This document shows positions 18,001 through 25,188 of a stretch of 64,000 nt of DNA, piece after piece. The stretch's first letter is position 1; every line of letters starts with the position of its first letter. The notes under the pieces are model-generated. The model did not search any database and was not told the DNA's origin. It saw only the letters and a list, made by a program, of their open reading frames with translations. The translations under genes were made by a program, and so were the position numbers. The stretch is from Rummeliibacillus sp044763875 (GTDB taxonomy: Bacteria; Bacillota; Bacilli; Bacillales_A; Planococcaceae), in NCBI RefSeq assembly GCF_044763875.1, contig NZ_JBIWGZ010000005.1, forward strand, positions 1 through 64,000, written 5' to 3'.

Positions 18001-18366
18001 TTTGTAAAGGCGTTCGCCGTTAGCAGAGTAACCTTTTTTAAGAGATCCGTTGAAGAAAAGTAATTTGTTGTCGCGAGCTGTTTTGTAACCTTTTTTAAGA
18101 GAACCGTTGTAGTAAAGTTTAATAGATTTACCAGTACCAACAGTTTTGTAACCTTGTTTTAATTTACCATTGTAGTAAAGTTTTGATTTGTAAACTACAT
18201 AACCATTAACTGCTTTACCAGTTTTAGCGTTTAGTAATTTACCGTTTGATACCTTGTACTTAGAAGCTGCAGATGCGTCCATTGCGCCTGGAACTACAGC
18301 AGAAGTTACTACTGATGCACCTAGAGCTAGGGCAGCGGCAGTTTTAACTAATTTGAATTTCTTCAT
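15025..18366 (-). CDS. Full-length S-layer-like surface protein
   Basis: 1113 aa from the ATG at 18366, preceded by AAGGGAGGA. Residues 1-33 are a typical signal peptide (MKKFKLVKTAAALALGAS, ending near MDASAAS). Residues ~35-220 hold about nine short repeats of the type LYYNGxLKxGYKT, a presumed wall-binding region, in place of the usual three SLH domains. Residues ~224-795 are Thr/Val/Ala-rich beta domains of S-layer type. Residues ~830-1113 include three or four ~75-residue repeats with VDTSKVTLTV and AGTYTVVITNK. The protein is almost free of cysteine, as S-layer proteins are. An abundant secreted lattice protein is likely; a large adhesin is the alternative. Residues 224-795 are copied in the silent cassette at 1625-4666. 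Confidence 0.85.
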   Translation of the reverse strand: MKKFKLVKTAAALALGASVVTSAVVPGAMDASAASKYKVSNGKLLNAKTGKAVNGYVVYKSKLYYNGKLKQGYKTVGTGKSIKLYYNGSLKKGYKTARDNKLLFFNGSLKKGYSANGERLYKDGFLNKGYKVYGDVAKSPVLYYNGELKSGYKTANNATLLFYNGKLKSGYKTAKGDTVLYKDGRLTKGLVEFNGKFYNDSKLANGEVDGTFYKDGKAVVALEGVKAINNTTVEVTFKNAQVAQDIKASRFAIEGLEVKNAAVKQTNDKVVLLTTSAQEAGKTYTLSVDGVKAKSFTAVSTVVPTAVELSTPTLQGVLGKEVTVTSKVTVPDGQSKAGIAVTFNVAADNTFNKDKVIEAFTDENGVAKISYTQYSKGQDTVYAYPTGAANVKTTVGKVYWGNTERLSVIDVTAGTSLANQSKKVYKVTSEENAGKTINVTFKENVNVTPDKLVRTVKVVDATNYSSSDKVPYQVTTGGFEYVQIKLDSKGEATFTVQGSNATVTPIVFADGSTDAYDKAAVNNKLEATELQAQASSVTFDKIFSQGLKVEAVGTQNAAYDKSSTASDADDVNSGGREYTATITDKDGKLAPAGTKAYVTFKKGDVSAYGDVRVNGQTVTSATDEVLLTVGKDGKVTFKVTGAKDAYVAPTVFIENGTTSVELDDADLSFTAEKTYFIAPVVKDATLTVDDADKKVKTNATAKFTYQSVDQNGFDYASDYNSGKYQVSFEVSAKFADVTVTGTGISTTTVKAGTTGTVTVPANAQGEAFINVTSADAADVTVNASASQASLPNKSESIEFVKDSTTIVPADVLAAINAAVNEDAIKTALSSVDNYKNLSASAKDYVVSNILTERKANKTVSSVYVAKLIDEATSYAASFKALDDAATAIGTSVLLPFGSADNITTVKAALDGKVDTSKVTLTVAAAAAPGTYTVKISDKAGLVADKTVTVTSSVSTDDVVGNAKTAIGTTLTLAYGKTNNEAAVKAALEAKTGVDTSKVTLNVVETTTAGTYTVVITNKNNSTDVARVSLVVTVDNPVATAKTAIDKPLVLPALSTNNEATVKAALEATTGVDTTKVTLTVTQTATAGTYTVVITNKVDATDKATADILVTVAP

Positions 18367-19137
18367 GAATTGAAATCCTCCCTTGGATATGATTAGCATT
18401 TATGCTGGTTAAATTTTTCATCAACTAACCATGCTTAGCCTAATTATCGACTATTAACGGGATAATTTCCACCCTTTTTTCTGTAAAAATATTCAACATA
18501 ATAAGTCTTATGTCATAATTTTAATATAAAAGGAAGAAACATATTATACAATTTATCTCAAATTACATCATTTTTACAAAATAAGCGGGATAATTGCAAT
18601 GCACGATTAATTAATGGGTATATAAGGTTATTTTATAGCTTCATATTTTAATTTACATATTATTTTTGACAATAAATTTCATTTGTAATATTTTAAAAAA
18701 AAATCATATAAGTGTTATTAACATAAAAGCACTTACTAAAAGATCAATTTCAAGATGAAATTTTGTGTTTCTTCCTTTATATATGTGTTTTTTATCAATC
18801 AACAATATAAGAGAAATACCATCACTCTGTTAGATCCAATTAGTAGATAGACAATCGTTCGGCACAAATGTTACAAGTATTACGAAAATAACCTTTTTTG
18901 TAATAATATCTATTTCGTTTTTTAGAATATCCTGCATAGAATTATATAAAATCGTACTATTTCATATATCCTTTTTACTAGTTTTGTTAGAAAACCTTTA
19001 AATCTTGCAAAATAAAAGTGTAGATCTGTGCAACGTATTTGAACAGAGTCTAGCATTTTTTTAGTGCTATAGTTAGCCACCCCAAGACACACTACTTTAA
19101 AGGTATCGAATCTTATACCCAAAAATGAGAAGGGCAT
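18367..19137 (-). other. Long leader/promoter region of the S-layer gene
   Basis: About 770 bp with no gene. An AGCAT/ATGCT hairpin (18395-18406) lies directly before the ribosome site, as in long-lived S-layer mRNAs. The string CGGGATAATT occurs twice (near 18459 and 18588). A TGTATAAT extended -10 is readable on the minus strand at about 18544, but without a clear -35. Long, multi-promoter leaders are usual for S-layer genes. Confidence 0.5.
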
Positions 19138-19192
19138 AAAAAAACATAACCCCACCTGAATTCTCTAATTTCAAGTGAAGTTATGTTTTTTT
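19138..19192. terminator. Bidirectional terminator after galE
   Basis: AAAAAACATAAC and GTTATGTTTTTT outer arms with a partly paired inner stem (CACCTGAA / TTCAAGTG). It lies about 80 bp beyond the galE stop. Confidence 0.85.
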
Positions 19193-19274
19193 AATGGATA
19201 TGAAAATTGTGATTACTATCAATTCTTGTTTCCTCAACATTTTTAATTCAATTGTTTTTGAATTACAGACAAGG

Positions 19275-20309
19275 TTATATTACCTTAAAGTGATCCAAAC
19301 TCGCCCGCATGTTCAATTCTCCATAATTCTTTTCAAATCGCCAAGCATCCTTGCACATCGTAACAATATCACGCTTTGCAACCCACCCAATTTCCTTCTC
19401 CGCTTTAATAGTATCTGCATAACAAATGGCAATATCACCAGGGCGACGATTTCCTATTTCATATGGTATTTCAATATCATTTGCTTCCTCAAAAGCTTTC
19501 ACTAATTCTAAAACACTTGTACCTTTGCCAGTCCCTAAATTATAGATATGTACACCTTCAGACAAGTGTTTTAATGCAGCTACATGCCCTTCTGCCAAAT
19601 CCATTACATGGATATAGTCACGAACTCCTGTACCATCGACAGTTGGATAGTCATCACCGAAAACGTTTAACTTTTCTCGTTTACCTTTCGCCACTTGTGT
19701 TACATACGGCATTAGATTATTGGGGATTCCATTGGGTACTTCACCAATTAGCCCACTTTCATGAGCTCCTACTGGATTGAAATAACGAAGAAGTGAAACA
19801 GTGAATGATGGATTAGCATTTGCAATATCCATTAGAATACGTTCACTCATTGCTTTTGTCTCACCATACGGATTCGTAGTTGGCAAAAGGTCCATTGTTT
19901 CTACAAACGGTACCTTGTTATCTCCATAAACGGTGGCAGATGAACTAAAAACAAAGCGATTCACTCCGTACCTTTGACAGGTTTTAGAAAGAATCATTGT
20001 GCTCACAAGATTATTAAAATAATACTTTATTGGCTTTTCGACAGATTCCCCTACTGCTTTAAAACCAGCAAAATGAATTACACCATCTAGTTTATTTTCT
20101 GAGAAGATGTGATCAACTGACGATTCATCCGTTACATCAACTTCATAAAATACGACGTCTTTTGATGTAATTTGTTTTATCTTGTCGATTGTTTCAAGTT
20201 TACTATTGCTCATATTATCCGCAATGACCACTGAATATCCGGATTTAAGTAATGCAACACAAGTATGAGAACCTATATATCCGGCTCCTCCAGTTACTAA
20301 TATATTCAC
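19275..20309 (-). CDS. galE: UDP-glucose 4-epimerase
   Basis: 344 aa from a GTG at 20309. The GTG is chosen because AAGGAGG lies 5 nt upstream; the ATG six codons earlier overlaps that site. The NAD-binding Rossmann motif GGAGYIGSH opens the protein. SSSATVYGD supplies the catalytic Ser/Thr, NPYGETKAMSE the Tyr-x-x-x-Lys pair, and RYFNPVGAHESG the sugar-binding loop. It interconverts UDP-glucose and UDP-galactose (or the N-acetyl forms) for cell-surface glycans. It is a single-gene unit between the S-layer leader and a small unknown gene. Identification is firm; substrate range is not readable from sequence. Confidence 0.95.
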   Translation of the reverse strand: MNILVTGGAGYIGSHTCVALLKSGYSVVIADNMSNSKLETIDKIKQITSKDVVFYEVDVTDESSVDHIFSENKLDGVIHFAGFKAVGESVEKPIKYYFNNLVSTMILSKTCQRYGVNRFVFSSSATVYGDNKVPFVETMDLLPTTNPYGETKAMSERILMDIANANPSFTVSLLRYFNPVGAHESGLIGEVPNGIPNNLMPYVTQVAKGKREKLNVFGDDYPTVDGTGVRDYIHVMDLAEGHVAALKHLSEGVHIYNLGTGKGTSVLELVKAFEEANDIEIPYEIGNRRPGDIAICYADTIKAEKEIGWVAKRDIVTMCKDAWRFEKNYGELNMRASLDHFKVI

Positions 20310-20408
20310 TATAACCCTCCTTGTCATTTACTTAGCATATTATTTTTGTATATCAATTCCTGATATTTAAGAATAGGAACTAAAAGCTCCTGGATGTTTT
20401 ACTTAGTC

Positions 20409-20831
20409 TCAGACATACTCGGATATATCGTATTTCAATACAATTTCTCTAATCTCTTGTAATGTGAAAATAAGAGAATTCCCTTTTACTTCTTCATAAT
20501 CGAAAAGTACCTCATCACTCCAAAATGATATAGGAACATATTGAAATAACTCGCCCATGCACTTACCGATGATGTCCTTCGGTTTATAATCTCTGTTTAA
20601 GTAATAGTATTCTCTTCCATTTTCTTTTCTACATAAAATAATACCTTTTGTAGTCAAATCAGATAGACGTCCTCTTATTCTTGTCACTTCTTGCTTTTGA
20701 CTGTGTTTTTTCCACCTTTGCCAAAATGATTTTGTTTTATGAACAATTCTCTCTTTACTAATTGGTTCTCCCATTTCTTCAAGTGCTATTAAAATTGCAA
20801 GATCAAACTGGGTATCTATGAAATGTTTCAT
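20409..20831 (-). CDS. Hypothetical winged-helix-like protein
   Basis: 140 aa with an AAGGGGG ribosome site. The N-terminal ~80 residues look like a winged helix: LAILIALEEMGEPISKERI, then RIRGRLSDLTTKGIILCR and a beta wing (ENGREYYYL). The rest (FDYEEVKGNSLIFTLQEIRE) is not recognised. It could be a regulator or a plasmid-type accessory protein. It reads towards galE but is separated from it by about 100 bp. Confidence 0.5.
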   Translation of the reverse strand: MKHFIDTQFDLAILIALEEMGEPISKERIVHKTKSFWQRWKKHSQKQEVTRIRGRLSDLTTKGIILCRKENGREYYYLNRDYKPKDIIGKCMGELFQYVPISFWSDEVLFDYEEVKGNSLIFTLQEIREIVLKYDISEYV

Positions 20832-21129
20832 CTTTAGCAGCCCCCTTAAAGTTTATTTACAATTAACTAAACACCATAGATGAGTGACTATTCGTGATCA
20901 AGACCAGATAGGCGTATTTTTCTTGTGGATTTTGGTCATTTACTTGCTCTTTTGTTAATTATATTTGTGTTCTTTGTAAATTATGTCTTTGATGCTAGTG
21001 AAATGATTAACTACGCTGTTCGCTGCTGAAATTTTGCTTGTATAACTCATCATGATGGCGGTGAACTAGGTGATTTTTTTACTTTTGAGGCTTTCTCTTC
21101 GATTCCATATGATATCTATCAGGAACCTT
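20832..21129. other. Intergenic, nothing recognised
   Basis: About 300 bp of AT-rich DNA between the winged-helix-like gene and a gene remnant. I see no open frame with a ribosome site and no clear hairpin. Confidence 0.5.
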
Positions 21130-21216
21130 CTATTTCCCTTGCTGCTTCTCCTCTTTTGCTATCGTTTCTTTCATCATTTCTGATAATTCCTTAACAAGGA
21201 TTGCGGCAGATAATGT
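21130..21216 (-). pseudogene. Remnant paralogue of the 66-aa protein gene
   Basis: On the minus strand these 29 codons read TLSAAILVKELSEMMKETIA and on to a stop codon. They closely match KLSAVTLVKELSEMMKDMIE of the intact gene at 21331-21531. The N-terminal half is missing, and in its place an array of 21-nt repeats (21217-21296) begins immediately. Confidence 0.75.
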
Positions 21217-21296
21217 TTGGTTTACTCGCGTTTTGTCGAAGTTTACTCGCGGATTCGGTCCTTTTACTCACGGATTCGAATGATTTACTCGCGGAA
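21217..21296 (+). repeat. 21-nt repeat array, TTTACTCGCG type
   Basis: Four units, each 21 nt from head to head, with heads TTTACTCGCG, TTTACTCGCG, TTTACTCACG and TTTACTCGCG followed by variable 11-nt tails. It abuts a broken paralogue on one side and the intact gene on the other. Confidence 0.8.
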
Positions 21297-21330
21297 AATC
21301 TAATTGTATCCACGTATCATACGTTTTAAG

Positions 21331-21531
21331 TCATTCATTCAACTCGGCAAGATTCATCATGCTCCCTTTGTCGGCGTTATTTTGATCCTCATCTTTTTCT
21401 ATCATGTCTTTCATCATTTCTGATAGTTCTTTAACAAGAGTAACAGCTGATAGTTTGTGATCATCATTTCCTCTTTGGTAACCGTATAATAATATTTGTT
21501 TAAATTCTTCTTGCTCTTCTTTGGAATTCAT
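21331..21531 (-). CDS. Small hypothetical protein
   Basis: 66 aa from the ATG at 21531, which has GGAGG 10 nt upstream. It is highly charged and helical (SKEEQEEFKQILLYGYQRG, then LVKELSEMMKDMIEKDEDQ), with no membrane segment. I do not recognise a family. A truncated paralogue lies 110 bp downstream. The internal KLSAVTLVKELSEMM segment is the conserved part between the two. Confidence 0.6.
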   Translation of the reverse strand: MNSKEEQEEFKQILLYGYQRGNDDHKLSAVTLVKELSEMMKDMIEKDEDQNNADKGSMMNLAELNE

Positions 21532-21642
21532 GCAGTCCCTACCTCCAAGATATATACTAATATTTTTTAATCTATGGGTATTCATAACAAGTATTATTGG
21601 ATCTCGCTAATTCTTCCGTTACGTATTGTTAAACTCTCGTAA

Positions 21643-21675
21643 AAAAAGAAGGGTCCCCTAGATTAGGGGGCCTTT
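21643..21675 (-). terminator. Terminator after the EpsC/CapD-like gene
   Basis: Minus-strand hairpin GGCCCCCTA / TAGGGGACC followed by CTTCTTTTTTT. Confidence 0.88.
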
Positions 21676-21744
21676 GTTTAAGTTTTTATGATTGTTTTTG
21701 GAACTAGCACCGGATATAACTAAACTGCGTACATTGATTGTGAG

Positions 21745-23574
21745 CTAGACACTAGCCTTACTATACTTAGACTTCCCGCCCTTCTTCGTATTGGCAATTT
21801 CAATAATCGTCTTTTTTAGGTCTTCCGTGTTTTGATCTAGTAGCGTTTCCATCATCTTGTATAGCTTTTGTTTGTCGATTGGCTCAGCCTTCCCGATGAA
21901 GATCTTCGGAAATACCTGCTTCTTCTGAACTTCATTGTCATTCAACAACTCTTCAAACAGCTTTTCGCCAGGTCTAATCCCAGAAAACTCTATTCCGATT
22001 TCTTCTTCTTTATAGCCTGATAGGGTGATTAAATTTCGAGCCAAGTCCACAATTTTGACGGGGTCACCCATATTTAAAACAAATACCTCCCCACCCCTTG
22101 CCAACGCCCCGGCCTGAAGCACAAGTCGAGATGCTTCTGGAATCGTCATAAAATACCTGGTCATGTCTGGATGGGTTACTGTTACAGGACCTCCAGCTGC
22201 GATTTGCTTTTTAAAGAGAGGGATGACACTTCCGCGGCTTCCTAAGACATTTCCAAAGCGAACCGCTACGAATTTTGTTGTGCTCTCTTTTGCTAAGTTT
22301 TGTACGATCATCTCAGCAAAACGTTTTGTTGCACCCATGATATTAGGCGGATTTACTGCTTTATCTGTAGAGACCATGACAAAACTAGCAACACCAAATG
22401 TGTGTGCTGCTTCTGCTACATTTTTTGTTCCGAAAATGTTATTCTTTACCGCTTCGATTGGGTTATATTCCATTAATGGTACATGCTTATGTGCTGCTGC
22501 ATGATAAACCACATTTGGCAAATACTTATCCATTATTTCTAAGATTCTCCCTTGATCTTGAATATCTGCGATAAGAGGAATTAATTCAATATCATCTTGA
22601 TAGGCTTTTCTTAGCTCCATATCAATTGTGTAAATACTATTTTCGCCATGACCTAAGAGTATTAACTGTTTGGGATAAAATTTGCATAGTTGTCGGCAAA
22701 TTTCAGATCCAATTGAACCACCAGCACCTGTCACTAATACGGTTTTCCCTGTTATTTCTCCAGATATACTCGTCATATCTAATTCCACTGGTTCCCTGCC
22801 CAATAAATCTTCCACTTGAACATCTCTAAATTGATTGACTGAAATTTTCCCCGAGACCAGGTCTTCAATAGATGGCATGATCTTCGTCTTTGCTTCTGTT
22901 TTTGCACTTTCCTCGTAAATTCTATTTAATTCTGATTTTGTGAGAGAAGGAATTGCGATCACGATATTTTCGATTTTCAATTTTTCTACTAGTTGTGGAA
23001 TGTCTTGAATTGTCCCTTTTACCTCTACTCCATACATTTGTAGCTTTGTTTTTGTCGGGTCATCGTCTACAAATGCAATTGGATAAAGGTCAGTTTCTAT
23101 ATTTTTTAATAATTGTCGAACGACCATTGTACCTGCAGATCCAGCACCAACGATTAACGTGCGCTTTTTATCGGGATTTGGTGAGATAAAACGATCTCGA
23201 TATACTCTCCATGAAAATCTTGAGCCTCCGATTAAAATCACATGCATCATCCAAGTAATCGCTAGTACACGTATATTGACATGTTGGAAAACGATTAGTT
23301 GAATGATGGCGGTTGTTAGGATTGAGAATGTAACAGCCTTTACAATGGCTAGCAATTCTCTAATGCTCGCATATTCCCAAGCATTTTGATACATGCGGTA
23401 TATCGTTGCAAATAGATGATGGCTTATTAATAAGGTAATAGAACTAACCCAAAGCGGGGGCATTGTATAAGTCTTCATGACAGGATCTAATAAAAAATAC
23501 CCAAAAAATATTGCTGAGAAAACTATGATAGAGTCTAATAGCATTAGTAACGGCAGTCGTTTGTTGTATGGCAC
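21745..23574 (-). CDS. Membrane nucleotide-sugar 4,6-dehydratase, EpsC/CapD/PglF type
   Basis: 609 aa, the usual length of this family. Residues ~8-120 hold four membrane segments (LLMLLDSIIVFSAIFFGYF and others). A first Rossmann-like CoA-binding-type domain has GAGSAGTMVVRQL. The catalytic short-chain dehydrogenase domain from ~285 has VTGAGGSIGSEICRQ for NAD(P), AAAHKHVPLME, STDKAVNPPNIMGATKR with the catalytic Lys, and RFGNVLGSRGS. It dehydrates UDP-GlcNAc-type sugars as the first step to modified sugars (for example bacillosamine-like) used in surface polysaccharide or glycoprotein. It is a stand-alone gene here. Bacillus subtilis EpsC is the closest well-known type. Confidence 0.92.
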   Translation of the reverse strand: MPYNKRLPLLMLLDSIIVFSAIFFGYFLLDPVMKTYTMPPLWVSSITLLISHHLFATIYRMYQNAWEYASIRELLAIVKAVTFSILTTAIIQLIVFQHVNIRVLAITWMMHVILIGGSRFSWRVYRDRFISPNPDKKRTLIVGAGSAGTMVVRQLLKNIETDLYPIAFVDDDPTKTKLQMYGVEVKGTIQDIPQLVEKLKIENIVIAIPSLTKSELNRIYEESAKTEAKTKIMPSIEDLVSGKISVNQFRDVQVEDLLGREPVELDMTSISGEITGKTVLVTGAGGSIGSEICRQLCKFYPKQLILLGHGENSIYTIDMELRKAYQDDIELIPLIADIQDQGRILEIMDKYLPNVVYHAAAHKHVPLMEYNPIEAVKNNIFGTKNVAEAAHTFGVASFVMVSTDKAVNPPNIMGATKRFAEMIVQNLAKESTTKFVAVRFGNVLGSRGSVIPLFKKQIAAGGPVTVTHPDMTRYFMTIPEASRLVLQAGALARGGEVFVLNMGDPVKIVDLARNLITLSGYKEEEIGIEFSGIRPGEKLFEELLNDNEVQKKQVFPKIFIGKAEPIDKQKLYKMMETLLDQNTEDLKKTIIEIANTKKGGKSKYSKASV

Positions 23575-23916
23575 TTCGAACCCTCCTTCATCTCAAATTT
23601 GAACCTACTATAAAGCTGATTTATTATATGGTGCTTTATTATTAGCTATGACTGAAAAATACGTTAATTCGAGGGAATTGGAGAATTTGTGCTGAAGTTG
23701 ATAGTGAAATTGTCTTGAAGTAAGTAGCAAAATGAAGTGAGTTCTTTTTGTACTAGGTGGAAGTGTTTAATTTTTTTAGCCATTTGCAGATTAAATGACC
23801 TATAGAAAAAAACTTTTTAGATAGTGTTAATGTCACTCATTATTTTAATGATTTGTATAATAAGAGCATTCAAGTGCTTTATTATCACATTCGAATCATG
23901 AATATTATTATTCACA
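23575..23916. other. Intergenic, promoter side of the EpsC/CapD-like gene
   Basis: About 340 bp, AT-rich. I could not place a convincing promoter. No other feature is seen before the terminator at 23917. Confidence 0.4.
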
Positions 23917-23957
23917 GAAAAAATCGCCTGACCGTTTATTGGATCAGGCGATTTTTT
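23917..23957. terminator. Bidirectional terminator
   Basis: AAAAAATCGCCTGA and TCAGGCGATTTTTT arms, perfect. It ends the VanZ-like transcript from the minus side. Confidence 0.9.
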
Positions 23958-23996
23958 GTAGTATTGAATTATATGAGTGATTGTAGTCGGCCGGTG

Positions 23997-24425
23997 TTAA
24001 TTGGTTACTACATTTCTCTGGCTTCTTTGTTTATTTCTTTTTATTGCATAGGTAAGTACGGTTAAAGCTGCAATGGCACCAAAGGAATCTATCATTACAT
24101 CTGAGATTAACGATGTTCTTCCACTTACTAATAATTGATGAAACTCATCTGTTCCCGCGTAGAGGGTTGTGCAAAGCCATGCCTTGAAAACTCTGTTCTT
24201 TTTAAAGACAAAATAGAAAATAGTTGCTAAAAAGCCGAACACAGTGATATGTGCTAGCTTTCGAATTAGATAATTCAGGTTTTCCGCTGCTGGTTCACTT
24301 ATTCCTAATGATGTGTGGATTATATTCAAAGTATTTGATCCAGTTGCGGAGGGAGAGGCTGTGATATTGTAGATTACGATGAGCCATATAATGGCGATGA
24401 ATAGTGCAAAGTAGCTTTTTCTCAT
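23997..24425 (-). CDS. VanZ-like membrane protein
   Basis: 142 aa with a ribosome site AAAGGATG. Four hydrophobic segments lie around residues 5-20, 55-72, 80-95 and 112-130. The VanZ-family signature is present: LIRKLAHITVFGFLA, then YAGTDEFHQLLVSGRTS and SDVMIDSFGA. In the original glycopeptide cluster VanZ gives low-level teicoplanin resistance; most relatives are uncharacterised, so no resistance role should be assumed. It is a single-gene unit. Confidence 0.88.
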   Translation of the reverse strand: MRKSYFALFIAIIWLIVIYNITASPSATGSNTLNIIHTSLGISEPAAENLNYLIRKLAHITVFGFLATIFYFVFKKNRVFKAWLCTTLYAGTDEFHQLLVSGRTSLISDVMIDSFGAIAALTVLTYAIKRNKQRSQRNVVTN

Positions 24426-24654
24426 AAAAACATCCTTTAGTTAATTTGTTGGTTGCTGAACGCTTCTCAGTATTGGGATTCGTTTGTAGGGACGGACAAA
24501 GTTTATCCTGATTTACAGAATAATATTCGTTGTGTATCCATGAAGAGCTAAAGGGAAGTATATGATTGTTGAGGGTTTAGTATTACTTATTGATGGGGGT
24601 GGATGGGATTGGGACTACTTGGCGGGTGATTGGCACTAGTTAACAGACCAGATG

Positions 24655-25112
24655 ATTTTGCACTACTCACGACTTGGTTTGCACTACTCAGCTCAGCTTG
24701 CACTTCTCGATGGTTCACTTGCATCACTCAAGTTCTCACTTGCACTACTCACACATCAACTTGCTCTACTCAGGACTTGGTTTGCACCACTCCATGGTTT
24801 ACTTGCCCCACTCAGGCTCTCACTTGCTCTACTCATACATCAACTTGCACTTCTCGCGACTTAGTTTGCACTACTCATCTCAGCTTGCACTTCTCGATGG
24901 TTTACTTGCCCCACTCAAGCCCTCACTTGCTCTACTCGCACATCAACTTGCACTTCTCGCGACTTGGTTTGCACTACTCAGCTCGGCTTGCACTACTCCA
25001 TGGTTTACTTGCTCCACTCAGGCTCTCACTTGCTCTACTCAACGAGTGATTAGCTTCACTCGGATGTTTTTTTACACTACTCAGCGAGTGTTTGACACTA
25101 CTCAGCTTCATT
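24655..25112 (+). repeat. 21-nt repeat array, TTGCACTACTC type, with higher-order repeat
   Basis: About 20 units with head TTGCACTACTC (variants TTGCACTTCTC, TTGCTCTACTC, TTGCCCCACTC), each followed by a 10-nt tail. Most are 21 nt long and one type is 19 nt. The tails recur in a fixed order (CGACTTGGT, GCTCAGC, ATGGTTTAC, GCTCTCAC, ACATCAAC), giving a higher-order unit of about 103 nt that is repeated about four times. Open frames through it (repeated LHYS) have no ribosome sites and are by-products of the period. Confidence 0.9.
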
Positions 25113-25138
25113 ATCCCTATTCATTTTATAAATACAAA

Positions 25139-25166
25139 AGCCCTAATCTCATTTGAGGTTAGGGCC
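25139..25166 (-). terminator. Terminator of the large autolysin gene
   Basis: Stem GCCCTAATCTC (25140-25150) and GAGGTTAGGGC (25155-25165), with a TTTTGTATTTA tract on the minus side. Confidence 0.88.
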
Positions 25167-25188
25167 TTCGGTAAATTATTATGGTATT

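Noticed and set aside
23997..24425. Glycopeptide resistance gene
   Set aside because: Only a VanZ-like domain is present without other van genes; most such proteins have no proven resistance role.
24630..25156. Three overlapping plus-strand frames with repeated LHYS
   Set aside because: They follow from the 21-nt period (7 codons) and run in all frames; none has a ribosome site.
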